Of a DNA stretch of 64,000 nt, positions 10,561-22,385 are shown piece after piece. Origin of the DNA: Mytilus galloprovincialis. Taxonomy: Eukaryota > Mollusca > Bivalvia > Mytilida > Mytilidae. Position 1 is the stretch's first letter, and each line of letters opens with the position of its first letter. The stretch spans positions 76,595,410 through 76,659,409 of the forward strand of contig NC_134839.1 in NCBI RefSeq assembly GCF_965363235.1, in the 5' to 3' direction. The position numbers and the translations under genes were made by a program. The notes below the pieces were generated by a model. It worked only from the letters and a program-made list of their open reading frames with translations, did not search any database and was not told the origin of the DNA.

Positions 10561-10569
10561 GCCTGTATA

Positions 10570-11320
10570 ACGTGCAAATGATAGTTCCTATTGTGCAAAA
10601 TCTTTACCGATGTGTAATTCACTTTTCTGTATAATACATTGCTAAATCAATTATTCTTTAATTGTTGTTTTCCAATTTTAACTCGATTGGCAATGTTGTT
10701 CACTGAACTTCACATGACTTTTGTCATAATTCTTATTGTATAACTTGATTATTTTTTAGTGTAAATTCTGACATTTCTATCAATTTCTGTCATAGGCATC
10801 CTGATTATTTTCCAGTGGTCATTATTTCAAATTAAAAACTAAGATGTCTATGGAAGTTTATTGAATCGAAAAAATATAATTTAAAAGATATTTTTTAGAA
10901 TATATGTATAAGAAAACAGCACAGCACCCAACAAAATCTTGAGGTAAAAGGTGCCAGTTTTAACTATAGATATGTGTGTATACCATACCATGCTATGGAT
11001 CCATCTAGTGTAGAATAACATCTATTAAAGTTGTGCTAGTAAAAAAGTGTATGTCAGCTACTGAATTTCTGTGACAATATATACAGCAACTTCATGAACA
11101 AAACACAATCTTGCTCAAAGTTCTTGTTCAAAGTAAAAAGAAAAATTGTGTAAAATAAACTGTTAGAAATAAGGAGGACATTACAAGATATATTTTATTC
11201 ATTCTTTAAACTATAAATAATCGAATTTCAATTGATATCATTCCCCCAAAATAATGCATATATAACTATAAAATATGATAGAAAATGATAAGGACGAGTC
11301 TTTGTTAATAAACAAATTGT
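10570..11320. other. Anonymous AT-rich sequence
   Basis: No gene, RNA or clear repeat end is seen. Short ORFs only. Confidence 0.5.
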
Positions 11321-11507
11321 GAAGAAGGTTTGATATTCACCGAGTTCGTCTTTAACTTTTAAACGGTAATAATTAATATATTAAAAGTAGGACCCACTGT
11401 TCGATATTTGTAAACTTGTGTGCTTTTTTTTTTATAAACAATAGTGGCTTTAAACCTGTTTCCTTTTTATTTCTGCATCATATTTGTAACATACATCCCA
11501 AGGTTTT

Positions 11508-11735
11508 TGCGATTTTCTGCTTACACTTCCGGAGCACTCTGATATCACCCCCAGTTTTTGGTGAGGATCGTGTTGCCTAGTCTTTGGTTTTCTATTTTGT
11601 GTCTTGTGTAATATTGTTTGTCTGGGTTTTTTCCCCTTTTTTTGCCACGGCGTTGTCAGTTTATTAACGATCCATTAGTGTGACTGTCCCTTTGGTATCA
11701 TTCGCCCCTTTTTTATGTTGAAATTGATAAAGATA
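11508..11735 (-). repeat. GAAAGATACCAGAGGGACA family repeat, inverted copy
   Basis: It reads CTTCCGGAGCACTCTGATAT, then CACCCCCAGTTTTTGGT, then GTTGTCAGTTTATTAACGAT, then GACTGTCCCTTTGGTATC. It is the reverse complement of the plus-oriented copies at 8308 and 60573. Confidence 0.75.
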
Positions 11736-12434
11736 TGTTCAGTATCATTGTGACTTATTTTGCCGGAATCAGTTGTTCTGTATTAACATTGTATAACTAA
11801 TCATATGCATGCATATTGGACACGATAGAAACAGGAACACAATTAACTGTTTTACAAGTTATATAATCAGATATATAAGATTGACTTTATATCCCTGACC
11901 AGATACAAATAACAATATTGGCGGTATAAACATAGGAATATACAACATGGAAAGGCGAGTGTCTTCATGACAAAAGCATAGACCCACAATTGCCAAAGGA
12001 AAGAATGGCGGCAGACTAATATAACGATTCTAAACGAAAAAACCTCACATTCTTAATCGAGAATACTTCATTTTAAAAACTACAACTTGCAAGAAGACAC
12101 ACCATTCGATGTAAAGGTTATATAATTCAGAATCATACCATTGACATTGTTAATTCGTAGGCATGTGACATCTTCACAATGATCATTAATTCTTTGCTGC
12201 ATGTTGAAAATCAAATTATAAGAAGATCTTGACCTTTGAGGGTATACCTTGAAAGTGAATAGTCTGTGAAATCGTTATACATGTATATAGAAATCCTTAA
12301 TAGAGTATAATGTTTGCTTCATTAGGAATTAACTTTGTTAAATTAAGGCCAAAGATATTTTTCTTTTCCTGAAGAAGCATAACCTCTATTAACGTTTAAT
12401 TTGTGAAACGACATTAAATGTTATAACTCTTAAA

Positions 12435-12645
12435 CCAGGATCTGCTTATCCTTCCGGAGCACCTGAGATCACCCCCAGTTTTTGGTTAGGTTCGTGTTGC
12501 TTATTCTTTTGTTTTATATGTTGTGTCATGTGTACTATTGTTTGTCTGTTTGTCTTTTTCATTTTTAGCCATGGCGTTGTAAGTTTATTTTCGATTAATG
12601 AGTTTGACTGTCCCTCTGGTATCTTTTGTCCCTCTTTTAAACCAA
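12435..12645 (-). repeat. GAAAGATACCAGAGGGACA family repeat, inverted copy
   Basis: Same order of landmarks as 11508-11735: CTTCCGGAGCACCTGAGATC, CACCCCCAGTTTTTGGT, AGCCATGGCGTTGTAAGTTT and GACTGTCCCTCTGGTATC. Closer to the family consensus than its neighbour. Confidence 0.75.
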
Positions 12646-13864
12646 CGTGTTTTTAATCTTTTCAATACATCTTAAATCTATTTGAGTGTATGTTTTACAA
12701 TATGAAATGGAGAGATCTCTCAACATTTATTTTTTCTGTCCCAAGCGCTGTTTTGCATTTATCTTTATCAGGAACACCCACAACTAAATATTTGAAGACA
12801 GGGATGTATAAGACCAAAACATATAAAGAGCTATTTGATCAAAATGGATCTTAATAAAAGCCTTATTATTTTAATGTCACCTTTGCCTGGTGAAGTTTGA
12901 ACATTGGGTTTTTAATGATAACTTAATTAAGAAACGACGAATTTATGAGAAATTTTTTTTATTTATAAGTGAAAATAAACTTTTACGATGTTTTAGATAA
13001 ATAACGTGTTTTTGAACTAAATAAAGATGAATATGTTGAAAACAATTACTTGAACTGTGATAAGACGATTGAAGTTATTACTTAACGTTTCAATACGTTT
13101 CGTAAATACGGTTTATAGACATAATGTAGATATTCCAATGGGCAATACACTATAATCAAAACGAACTTATACATTTTTCATCGAACAGAATAAAGCTCTA
13201 GCTATTTCTGAGCATGTCTTCGTTAATAAGCAATTGAATTGAATTTGATAGATATTGAAGTATTTAAATTCGTATCGTGAAGTATGTGTATTTATGAAAT
13301 GTTGCGATTCTAAATTTTGTGTATTGCAAACTAATGATTTCAATTGAATACATGGTGTTAATATATGTTTTAAGCCTATCAAATGACGAATTAATGCTTG
13401 TACAACATCGAAACACTTTGAAATACTATCTTACATAATGTAAATGTACGTGCATATCTTTAAACTAGAATCAGAAGAATCTTGTTTATAAAATGAAAGA
13501 AAATAACTAATTTTCTGTTTTACACATTAGGTATAAAGTTTTTAGTGCAAATTTTAAATTTGTGTTCTCATTAAAAATGTGACACCGATTGGTCCGATAT
13601 ATTAAGCAAGTAGATTTAAAAGAAAAAATAAGGATAGATAAGCCTATTTCAAACTACATTTATTTTGGGAGTTTTGACGATTTTTGTGGTTTCTATACAA
13701 CTGTTCACCTATTTCAAAGAATACAATTAGTTAAATATCCGAAAATAAAAGAGATAAATGGATTATTTTTTTCTATTTTCAGTTACAGTTGAACAAGCCA
13801 AAGGTGTACAAAATGTTAGAACATTTTATTACTATTTGTAAAATAGCATAGTTACCTTTCCTTG

Positions 13865-14400
13865 ATATTAAGGTGGCTCACCCCAATAGTGACCCCCGGT
13901 AGAATTTTTTTGTTTTCACATATTCTGTAGATTTTTTTATGCTGAATCCAAAAATGCAAAGAAAAAAGGGGGTCACCAGGCTCGTTTTCTCCTCAAATTG
14001 AAGCGAAATGTGCGATTTTGACCCTATTTCCAAACATGCCCACCCTTCCAACAATAACCGTTACATCAAATTCAAAGACTTTTAAAACCAAGTCAGTATG
14101 ATTTTTATGTGAAAAAACATTAGAATTTGAAATGTAAACCTTTCCTTGGTTGTTTTTGACTTAAAAATCCTTTTATTTTCAGATTAATGTCTAAATTTTG
14201 CATTTTCTAATTTTAGTTTAAGGCAAAAAATATTGGTTTAATCGATTTTTCGTAAAATTTCCCCGGTAGATTTTTTTTAAAAACAGATATGTCAAAGCTA
14301 TGAACTTTTCGAACATTTTAAGGTAAAATAAAATGGGGGTCACCAGGCTTTTAAAAAAGTTACGAGCTTTTGTTTAACCCCTCTACCCCATAAGGTCTGA
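13865..14400 (+). repeat. Dispersed repeat beginning TTAAGGTGGCTCACCCC
   Basis: The left end is TTAAGGTGGCTC. Two related internal segments each contain CCCCGGTAGA(A)TTTTTT and GGGGGTCACCAGGCT (about 13905-13985 and 14260-14350). A reverse-complement terminus GAGCCACCTTAA is present at about 20570-20582, suggesting that TTAA-flanked TIRs define the family. No coding capacity is seen. Confidence 0.5.
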
Positions 14401-15119
14401 TTTCATTGCACTCCATTAATTACTTAATTGTGAATTCTTTATTGATGGCTTTAATAAAATAATGTTTGTAATTATATCAATAAACGATTGCTGAATATAA
14501 ATTTGGTTATCGTATTACTGTTTCTTATCAAAAAGTGAAATTTTGATTATTTTGGTGAAATACGGTAATTTTGTCTGGCGCGAGTTGCTTCCCTCTAATT
14601 TGGCGCCATTATCGGACCAGAGGAATTTCAAGGTCGCCATTGCCGAGCAGCATACTATATTGATGAATACGACCATGTACATGCATAACAGACATTGTGG
14701 CGAATATACAACGATGAAGGTAGAGTTATTACATAAGAAAACATAGATTTCGGTATATTAGGCAGCCAAATGTTATCAGTATAACGAAAAATACAAACTT
14801 GGGGGTTGTCTCAAAATACTCGCTACTGTTGAAAATCACTGCGGCTGAAACCTTGCACGGGCTCAATTTCTGTTCCATGTTTAATATTATAGATCGTTAT
14901 AGCTGGTATCTTATTTATGTGTTTATTTTACCTTTTACAGACAAGTTGTAAACATGTCTGGCCAGTTTTGCAAAATATCCGTGTGCAAACGGCCGAAGAG
15001 GAAGGGATGACATCTACTGTCATTTTTACGCTACCGTTAGCAATGGTTAGTGTCAATGAATTAGTCTTTTTTAATCATCATTTTTAATAACTTATTTCGT
15101 AGCCAAGTTAGGTTCATAT
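14400..15119. other. Anonymous sequence with a locally higher-GC patch
   Basis: Around 14570-14700 the base composition rises (GGCGCGAGTTGC, TTTGGCGCCATTATCGG), resembling a conserved repeat segment rather than an exon. A CAG acceptor-like site precedes a tiny ATG ORF near 14953, but it ends after 18 codons. No gene is called. Confidence 0.4.
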
Positions 15120-15184
15120 TAGTCCGAGATTAGCCCCAGCTTGTCTGGCAAAACAGCCGTTGGACGTCAGAGAAATCTCGGACT
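15120..15184. mobile_element. Tiny inverted-repeat element (TAGTCCGAGATT ends)
   Basis: TAGTCCGAGATT (15120-15131) and AATCTCGGACTA (15173-15184) are perfect 12-bp inverted repeats around a 41-bp centre (CTTGTCTGGCAAAACAGCCG segment). This fits a very short MITE or a conserved hairpin. Confidence 0.55.
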
Positions 15185-15670
15185 AGGGTCATATGTATGT
15201 GGGGTACCCCATAACTTCCATCGGGACAGTTTCTACTCCTTGACCCCAACTATATTTCCCTTCCCATTTTACTCTAAACCCCCCCACCCCTCCTTTTTAC
15301 TTCAATTCTTCCATCTCCTTGCCCCAAGACAAAATATATTTCTAAGATACCCCATTTTCCCTGATCCCTCATTCCCCTGTCTCCTTACCCCTGTCCACCC
15401 CTCTATTAAGGTCTGGGGTTTGATTGACTTCTTTATTTTCTTGAGAATATGATATAATTGGCCTAATTTGTAAATGATAAACCCTACAGTAGGAGGCAAA
15501 CGAAGGATTCATCTTTATCAATCACAATTTGTTTACCATTAACCCCCCCCCCCTAATTCTGTTAGGTATACAAACATGTCTTAAGGTCTAGTAATAGAAG
15601 TATCAGGGTTAAACATGTACAGAAGTATTTGTCACTTGAGATTTTTAGCTGTTCATATATATTGTATATA
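15185..15670. other. Pyrimidine-rich low-complexity stretch and anonymous DNA
   Basis: Roughly 15240-15410 is strongly C/T-rich (runs such as CCCCCCCACCCCTCC). It produces a spurious 103-codon frame of Pro, Phe and Ser. A second C-run lies at about 15542-15553. No gene. Confidence 0.6.
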
Positions 15671-15675
15671 ATATA

Positions 15676-15760
15676 AAAAAGAAGATGTGGTACGATTGCC
15701 AATGAGACAACTATCCACAAAAGACCAAAATGACACAGACATTAAAACAACTATAGGTGT
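15676..15760 (+). repeat. GATGTGGTATGAGTGCCAATGA family fragment
   Basis: AGAAGATGTGGTACGATTGC is followed by CAATGAGACAACTATCCAC and a CAAAATGACACAGACATT segment. It is the 5' part of the family represented in full at 28607-28830 and inverted at 56690-56872. Confidence 0.75.
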
Positions 15761-15989
15761 ATACATTTTTTCAAAAAAAAATTATTTTGGATTGATTTTA
15801 AGCATCCTGGTACCAATAGAAGCAGTATTATCACAGGTTTATTTTTTGGCTATATTTTTTTTGTGTCTCATTTTCATTATTTTCTGTTCAGAAATTCGAT
15901 ATACATGTATATTCAACCAAATTAAATTATAAAAAAATATTTTATGTTTTCTCAAGGGAAAACAAAAATAAATGAAAACGAACCTATTA

Positions 15990-16435
15990 TCAAATAAACA
16001 CATGTTAATTTAGACCATTTTAGTTCTTTTAAGGTTACCCTTGCATTGTCAGTCTTATCAAACTTGCATGTACCTCCCAAATTTGGTTTCTGTTCTCCAA
16101 CTTCAGTTTGCCTCTACCAACGTTATGAAACTAATACACAATTAATGCATATATATATGCTTACTACATTGTACCAACAAACACACATGAAGTTTGAATT
16201 TTTGGTGGGGTCGCTTTTACTTTTCTAGAGTTATGCCCCTTTACAAATTAAAAAAATGCTGAAATTTTGTTCCTTTCTTTAACACAGGTTTGCTTCATCC
16301 AAATGTTCTGAAACTTATATGCAATGCTTACTACAACAACACTCAGATCAAGTACAAATTTGGGTGGTGTCACCCTTTTCATCCATTATATGCAAGCGGC
16401 TGCTCATCTGTGTCCCATGGACACATTACCATTAT
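15990..16435 (+). repeat. Dispersed repeat ending TGTGTCCCATGGACACATT
   Basis: It consists of two related ~150-bp parts, each with a GTTTGC(C)T...GTT(A/C)TGAAACT motif, a TGCTTACTAC motif and a GGTG(G)GGTC or GGTGGTGTCACCC motif. It ends in TCATCTGTGTCCCATGGACA. The ORFs inside are incidental. Confidence 0.55.
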
Positions 16436-16439
16436 GAAC

Positions 16440-17290
16440 TAGTCTACATCTATATGCTTTTGAATGTCAATAATTGTTGATTTTCTGACAGAATTACTCT
16501 TATATTTAATTTCAGGCTGCAAGTACATTTGTACATGTACATTGCAAATGGAAGGAGTGAGCTTGGAATGTTCAACTTTACTTGGAAACTATTGGCAAAG
16601 TACTGACAGAATTTCATGAGAAGCCAGTATCATATTCTAGTCTTGCAACCGGAAACTATGCGTAAAGTGCTGAAACTTAAGAACAACATTCTACATGTGT
16701 ATATGCAATATATGTTGCCACAATCCACTTAAGGAGCTAAGATCAACTATAAATTGGAACTACATGTATATGCTTTAGTGCTGTCAAAATCCTTTAAAAA
16801 AATCAAATCAAAAGGACCTACTTCACCTATATATATAGCTACCTGTCCCAATGATGAATACAGATCATATATATGAGTCTACTCTTATAAATAAAACAGT
16901 GAAGGAGAATAAAAATAAAGAAAATATAGAGCTGATCAGCTAATGATTGTACATGTACATGATGTATAAATGGCAACAATTCGTACATGTATACTAGTAC
17001 ATTGAAATTAATTATATTAATAGATGTTTTATAAATTTGATCTCATAGATATTAGAGGAATAAAATCAATCGCGTTTCAAAAATTTGATTTAGTTGAGCC
17101 TTTTTTTTAACACAAGTTTTCAGGACATATTATGGTATACCATTGACTGTCCATCGTCAGCATGTCGGACATATACTCAAAAATAATAAATACTAATAGA
17201 TACATGTAGTAGTCAATATTGTGTAATCAATAGGTCATCTTCATGTATATTTGGTGTATGAAACGATTATTAAATGTCTTATCACAAATT
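16440..17290. other. Anonymous AT-rich sequence
   Basis: No gene or recognisable repeat boundary. Several TACATGTA motifs occur, a common feature of the base composition here. Confidence 0.5.
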
Positions 17291-17302
17291 AAAATATCAA
17301 AT

Positions 17303-17440
17303 GAGAGGATGTGATATGATTGTAAATAAGACACAAGAGACCAAATAACACAGAAATAACTATACTTGTAGGTCACCATATGGACTTCAATAATGAGTAA
17401 AACATATTCTGCATAGTTGATTTTAAAGGTCTCGAAATGA
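17303..17440 (+). repeat. Diverged GATGTGGTATGA family copy
   Basis: GAGGATGTGATATGATTG is followed by ACACAAGAGACCAAATAACACAG and GTCACCATATGGACTTCAAT. These are the landmarks of the family at 28607 and 56690, with many substitutions. Confidence 0.6.
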
Positions 17441-17609
17441 CAAATGAACAATTTAAAACATTTAAAATGAGAAAACTAATGGGTGATTTATGTACAAAAT
17501 AATAAATGAATAACAAATATGTCTGTCTTGCAGGGTTTATCTGAACTAAACCTCATTTTCATGGACTTGTCTGTTTCTTGAATTCTAAATATGTTTCAAA
17601 ATATTTGGT

Positions 17610-17725
17610 TGATGGGATGATTGTTACAGAGTCCGACATAGGGTGGGGGCTCATTGGTGGATTATATTGCAAATAACTGAAGCCAGCCCCGCTTTGGCAG
17701 TCAGTCCCCACATTGCCACTAGAGA
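17610..17725. repeat. Fragment related to the GGCGGATCC MITE family
   Basis: The segment with GAAGCCAGCCCCGCTTTGGC and AGTCAGTCCCCAC resembles the interior of the MITE at 61277-61438 (GGAGCTGGCCCCCACG, GCAGTCAGTGGGCC). Clear ends are not seen. Confidence 0.35.
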
Positions 17726-17744
17726 AATAAAATAACTAAGAAAA

Positions 17745-18420
17745 AAAAATTAAATCACGATAATTTCCTGTCGATATGCACATCTACATAGTATGTCCTT
17801 ATTATCTACAAAGTTTCATGAAATTCTGTTGTGTGGTTTCAGAGGAGTTTCGATGACAAGCTGTTTGCAGTTGTATACTGCAGCAAATAAGTTCAAAGGG
17901 GCATAACTCCTAGAAAAATAATTCGTAATTTCCTGTCGATATGCACATCTACATGGTATGTCCTTATTATCTAAAAAGGTTTTATGAAATTCTGTTGTGC
18001 GGTTTGAGAGGAGATGCAGTGACAAACTGTTGCAGTAGTATATTGAAGCAAATAGGTTCAAAGGGGCCTTACTCCTAGAAAAAAAAATATGTATATCTAA
18101 ATAGTATGTCCTTATCTAAAAAGGTTTCATAAAATTCTATTGTGCGGTTTGAGAGGAGATGCGATGATAAACTTGCAATAGTATATTGAAGCAAATAAGT
18201 TCAAAGGGGCATAAATCCTAGAAAAAGTTTGAATCATAATTTCCTGTCGATATGCACATCTGCATAGTATGTCCTTATTATCTAAAAAGGTTTCCTGAAA
18301 TTTTGTTGGGCGGTTTGAGAGGAGTTGTGATGACAAGAAAAAGGACTGATAGACTGGCTGATGGACGGACGGACGGGTCAAAAACGCTTGGTGCATGTGT
18401 AGGCAAAATTCCCCCTTTTT
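17745..18420 (+). repeat. Four-unit tandem repeat (~165 bp) with GGAC-rich tail
   Basis: The units start at about 17758, 17926, 18085 (5' part missing) and 18237. They share TAATTTCCTGTCGATATGCA, TAGTATGTCCTTATTATCTA, GAAATTCTGTTGTG and AGCAAATAAGTTCAAAGGGG. The last unit runs into GATGGACGGACGGACGGG and CAAAATTCCCCCTTTTTACC. Minus-strand ORFs repeat the same peptide because they read the repeat. It is a dispersed mollusc-type repeat, not a gene. Confidence 0.75.
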
Positions 18421-18533
18421 ACCCTACGAGGCTTCGTATGTATACATCCAGCTGTTTGAACATCCTGTATAATCAAGGGGTCATCTGTCAGATTAGTCAT
18501 ATTTCTATGTTAACCATACGATATGAAAATAAG

Positions 18534-18580
18534 CAGATGTGGTATGATTGCCAATGAAACAACTATCCACCAAAGTTCAT
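18534..18580 (+). repeat. GATGTGGTATGA family, 5' fragment
   Basis: AGCAGATGTGGTATGATTGC is followed by CAATGAAACAACTATCCACC. Only the first ~45 bp of the family are present. Confidence 0.7.
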
Positions 18581-19105
18581 ATTTAAAATTCAATATTATA
18601 AATAAAAAAAACATTATCTCCTTTTATCATCACGCATAGATCGATGATTAGTTATGCATTTCTTTGCCACGGTAAGATCAAATCAGTGTTCACAACAAAA
18701 TTGTCATTCACATTTTTTGCCGCATTGACATCACTCAACTATATTTGTGATCATTTGTTTTAATCAAGAACTTTCCTTAATAGCTTACCTTTTAAAAAAG
18801 CATTTCAAAAATTAAGATTAAAGTTAAAGTTTGCAAACATCACCGGCCAATATAGCGTTCTTCAGGGAGTAGCTTTTAAATTACAATCCAAACTTTTCCT
18901 GAACCTAGTAGTAGTATAGATTTTTTTTATATATAAAGTCTTTAGTAGTGTTTGAGACTGCCCGGCACGATGCGGGTGAATGTCCTAGCAAAATCCCGAC
19001 ATGGTGAAACCAAAAATTTTGCGGTTCTCCGCAAAGCATGCAGTATTTAGGAATTATATCATAGACCGATATATAAGGTCGGAATACTAAGCCAGTCCCG
19101 GTTAC
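18580..19105. other. Anonymous sequence
   Basis: No exon or repeat end can be supported. Confidence 0.45.
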
Positions 19106-19111
19106 TTTTGA

Positions 19112-19252
19112 CAGTGATGGATCCAGGGGGAGGGTTCCGGGTTCCCCCTTTTTTGGACGATCAATGCCTTTGAATGGGAAATATAGTTGGAACACCCCCT
19201 TTTTGTCCTGGGTTGGGAACCCCCTTTTAAAATGGCTGGATCCGCCCGATTG
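19112..19252. mobile_element. GGCGGATCC-type MITE
   Basis: The ends are CAGTGATGGATCCAGG (left) and CTGGATCCGCCCGATTG (right), imperfect inverted repeats. The interior is C/G-rich (GGGTTCCCCCTTTTTTGG, AACCCCCTTTT). The same family is at 19838, 59600 and 61277. The ORF across it is a shadow. Confidence 0.7.
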
Positions 19253-19254
19253 AT

Positions 19255-19830
19255 CGTTGCTGGATCCATTAGTCTATTTTAATAACATTCAGTGCTCTGA
19301 TTCAATTATTTTAGTTTAAATGCTGATATTTCTTTTTTTTTAATATGAACTCGGTTGACATATTGATAGATACAACAGAAAATTGCAAATCAACAAAATA
19401 ACAATTCACAAAATAAGTAATAGAAAAGTATCATAAAAATAGAAAACATTGGTCCCGATGTCTTAGATTATAGGACTAAGTCTAGTGTTCCGGAAATCAT
19501 GGAATTGTGATACGAGAAAAATTATCAGATGATTTTCGTGCAGGTAAACATAGCTTTAAATGAAAATGTTAAGTATTAAGTCTGTTAGAAAATTGACATG
19601 TTCAAATTTGTTTTGGTATAACTATAATTATCAAAATTTTGCAGTGGAAAAATATATCGCATACTCGGGAATAATCTCCTAAAAATACTTGGAAATAAAG
19701 ATATTTCAAGTTTTAAATATATTTATGACAGAAACAAACTGTTATAAAACGCCAAACGGATTATATCATGATAACAAACCCACCCCGATGTTTTAAACCA
19801 TACTATACGGGCAGAGACATATATACACAT
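19255..19830. other. Anonymous AT-rich sequence
   Basis: No coding or repeat feature is supported. Confidence 0.45.
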
Positions 19831-19837
19831 ACATGTC

Positions 19838-20004
19838 CAGTGGCGGATCCAGGGGGGGGGGGGGGGTTCCGGGGGTGCGCACCCCCCCTTTATTTTTGCC
19901 GATCAATGCATTTGTATCGGGACATATGTTTTGCACCCCCCCTGCACCCCCCCTTTGCCCTGGGTTAGCACCCCCCCTTTCGAAAATTCCTGCATCCGCC
20001 CCTG
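19838..20004. mobile_element. GGCGGATCC-type MITE with flanking direct repeat
   Basis: The left end CAGTGGCGGATCCAGG and right end TGCATCCGCCCCTG are inverted repeats. CATGTC is found immediately outside both ends (19832-19837 and 20005-20010), a probable target-site duplication. The C/G-rich interior contains GGGGGTGCGCACCCCCC. No ORF of its own. Confidence 0.8.
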
Positions 20005-20009
20005 CATGT

Positions 20010-21815
20010 CTCTGATACGGGTCACAAGTTTACCTGTTTTTGAAAGCTGTACGATGACATGAAGTTGTTTACATCGCTATCATTTGTTTACAGTTAATCA
20101 TTGCGTCATTGGCAAAACATTTTCAAAAATAAATATCCACGACATCATTTAATTCAACTGGTATTTAAGTGAATTCAAAATATGGTACGAACGGACCCAA
20201 GAGGCGAACGTGTAAGATGAGAAGGCGTTTTGGGAGCGAAGCGGCACCAAATACCGTCGACGTCATCCATGTGACTTTGTCAGTATTTATATATTCTTTT
20301 TTTTTTAATGTTATGCTTAAATCATGTATATTTTTCTCCTTTTAAACTTTTATGCGAAAAATGAAGAAAGCACTGTGAATTTCTGACCGTTCGCATTTCC
20401 TGTTTTGAAGAACGTTTAGCGTCACTTGTTTACATCGTCAAGGGTGCTTTCATACACGCCCGCGTTCCAAGGTCGTCAAAGCTATTTTGAGAAGACCCCT
20501 TAAAGCGACCGTTTCCAAGGCACTCGTCGTAAGAAACATGCGTTAAAATATGCGCATTGTTAAAGGGCCGAGCCACCTTAAGAGGAATTAACATGATAGC
20601 TTTGTTGCACTTCTCGCCAAACCTTGTTTGAAGCATTACCATTGAACATATAGTATTGGTAGGATTATGTTGTTTTTTTTCGATTTATACAAAAATATCA
20701 GTTTCGTTTCTACTTTCGACACAACATCAAATCATATTAGTTTTTCTGTTGTTTTTTTTTTAAATTTGAAATTGAGGCATGGAGAACCCAGTGTCGGGGG
20801 TATGTTTTTTGTAGACTGTAGTTTGTCTTCTTTCATGTTTTAACATGATTTAGCTATGATTCAGCTGGTTGATTATGAATCATAATTTTCCATTGTCCAC
20901 TTCGTATTTTCTGGATCTTTTTTACAGACAACATACGAGATTATTTAATGGTGACATATTTATAATGACTGTATTATGTTGATTCAGGTAATGACAAACA
21001 GCCGAGACATTTGAATTTCCGATAATAAAAATTTAATGTCAACGATACTAATATCGATAAGGACAATACCGATACAATACATTTTACACTTTAACGACTC
21101 TCAAGACTTATTTCCAAATATAAAAAAAACAAAAAAATCCACCTGTAAAACGTTCTATAATAGATATACCATACATTCACCAGAAAGTTACCGTGTAACT
21201 TAAAATATTACTTCACTAAAAGGTGAGATGAACTGAATGGAAAAAAACGTATGAAATTGAAGGAACATCCACAACACACATATCAAAGAGAAACTGCCAG
21301 CGCTATGTAAAAAACAAAAGACAATGGCTGACATTATTTAAATTGTTCAATCCTTATACCAGTTCACATCAAATACAAAATATACAAAGAGACTAACAAT
21401 CCTGATTTGTTCAACACTTTTTCGTAGACAGAAAGGAAAAACAGTTATCGGGACACAAGAACAGCAACACCTTATAGTTTAAATGACTAAAACGATGTTA
21501 TAAATATTGTTTTCCATCCTGTAGGTCAGTAAATGACCTAGACGCAATCATTTGCAACGTTATTACATATCACATATCACATATCATCTCCATGATTCCA
21601 GAAATAACACAGCGTTACAATAAGCAAATCCGTTGAAAAAGAAACATAAGATAAAGACATAATCTTTCAATCAGTTTAATTGAAGTCTGGTTCTGACATG
21701 TCAGTAACTGCTGGTAGTCCTCTGTTTGTTAATATATGTATCATAGTTATTTAGCTGAGTTTCTTTTGTTACCTTTTCTTATATCAGACTTCTTTTTATC
21801 GTTTTGTCGTTTGTT
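20010..21815. other. Anonymous sequence, partly GC-richer
   Basis: A GC-richer patch at about 20190-20270 and 20430-20640 (GGAGCGAAGCGGCACC, GTTCCAAGGTCGTCAAAG) carries a 70-codon minus-strand frame with no recognisable domain. It ends at a GAGCCACCTTAA motif (about 20570-20582) that matches the inverted terminus of the repeat at 13865. It is more likely a transposable-element remnant than a gene. Confidence 0.4.
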
Positions 21816-21821
21816 TGTTTG

Positions 21822-22110
21822 TTCTACATTGGCTATATGTATAGGGGGAGGGTGGAGATCTCACTAAACATGTTCAACCACCCCCGAGTTGTTGTACCTG
21901 TCCAACGTTCGGAGCCTTTGGCCTTTTAAGTATTGTATGTTTTATCTTTTTTTTTAAGTTTATTTATATCTTTTGGAGTTTTGTTTGACGTAAATTGTCA
22001 ATGAATTAGTAAATCTTTTTATTAAGGGGCCAGCTAAAGCCCGCCTTCAGATTGGAGACGTTCTCGATATGTTGAATACCCATTGGTGAACTTGAGCTGT
22101 TTTCTGCTTA
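21822..22110 (-). repeat. TACATTGGCTATATGTATAGGG family repeat
   Basis: Landmarks: TATAGGGGGAGGGTGGAGAT, CGTTCGGAGCCTTTGGCC, AAGGGGCCAGCTAAAG and AATACCCATTGGTGAAC. The same order is seen at 62645-62985, and the reverse complement is inside the intron of C1q copy 3 at 24898-25150. Confidence 0.75.
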
Positions 22111-22189
22111 ACGACCTAACTTCCTTAATTAACTCCCTTTATACGGTGAACATCATTGTCGAGCAAAATCCTCGAATGAAACCTCAGAT

Positions 22190-22385
22190 CAGGAGATCTG
22201 CTTACTCTTAAAGAGCAATGAATCAACCCCGGTTTTTTATTGGACATTGTGGTGCTTAGGTTTTAGTTTTCTAAAGTTCTGTTTTAGAGGAGGTTTTTAT
22301 TTTTCAATGGCATTGTGGGTGTTCTCGACTTATTACTTTGAATATCCTATTTGTATCTTTTGCCCATCTTCTAAGTAAGTTTCAG
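22190..22385 (-). repeat. Diverged inverted copy of the GAAAGATACCAGAGGGACA family
   Basis: GGAGATCTGCTTACTCTTAA, then TCAACCCCGGTTTTTTATTG, then CAATGGCATTGTGGGTG, then TTTGTATCTTTTGCCCATCT follow the family order of 12435-12645 with heavy divergence. Confidence 0.5.

Larger units (their letters stand above)
11330..13770 (+). repeat. Anonymous segmental duplication A, copy 2 (interrupted)
   Basis: About 11330-11515 and 13110-13730 match the block at 700-1420 in order and orientation. The roughly 1.6 kb between them is not in copy 1. It holds two minus-strand copies of a dispersed repeat (11508-11735 and 12435-12645) and anonymous DNA. After 13730 the match ends, near where copy 1 is interrupted by the retrotransposon. 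Confidence 0.7.

Noticed and set aside
12775..12815. Possible C1q remnant (AAGACAGGGATGTA on the plus strand)
   Set aside because: Only 14 bases match the C1q exon and the flanking sequence does not continue the match.
15141..15452. 103-codon Pro/Phe-rich frame
   Set aside because: It reads a pyrimidine-rich low-complexity tract and has no conserved features.
20430..20642. 70-codon minus-strand frame in a GC-richer patch
   Set aside because: No domain is recognised, and the patch ends in a terminus-like GAGCCACCTTAA motif shared with a repeat at 13865, so a transposon remnant is more likely.
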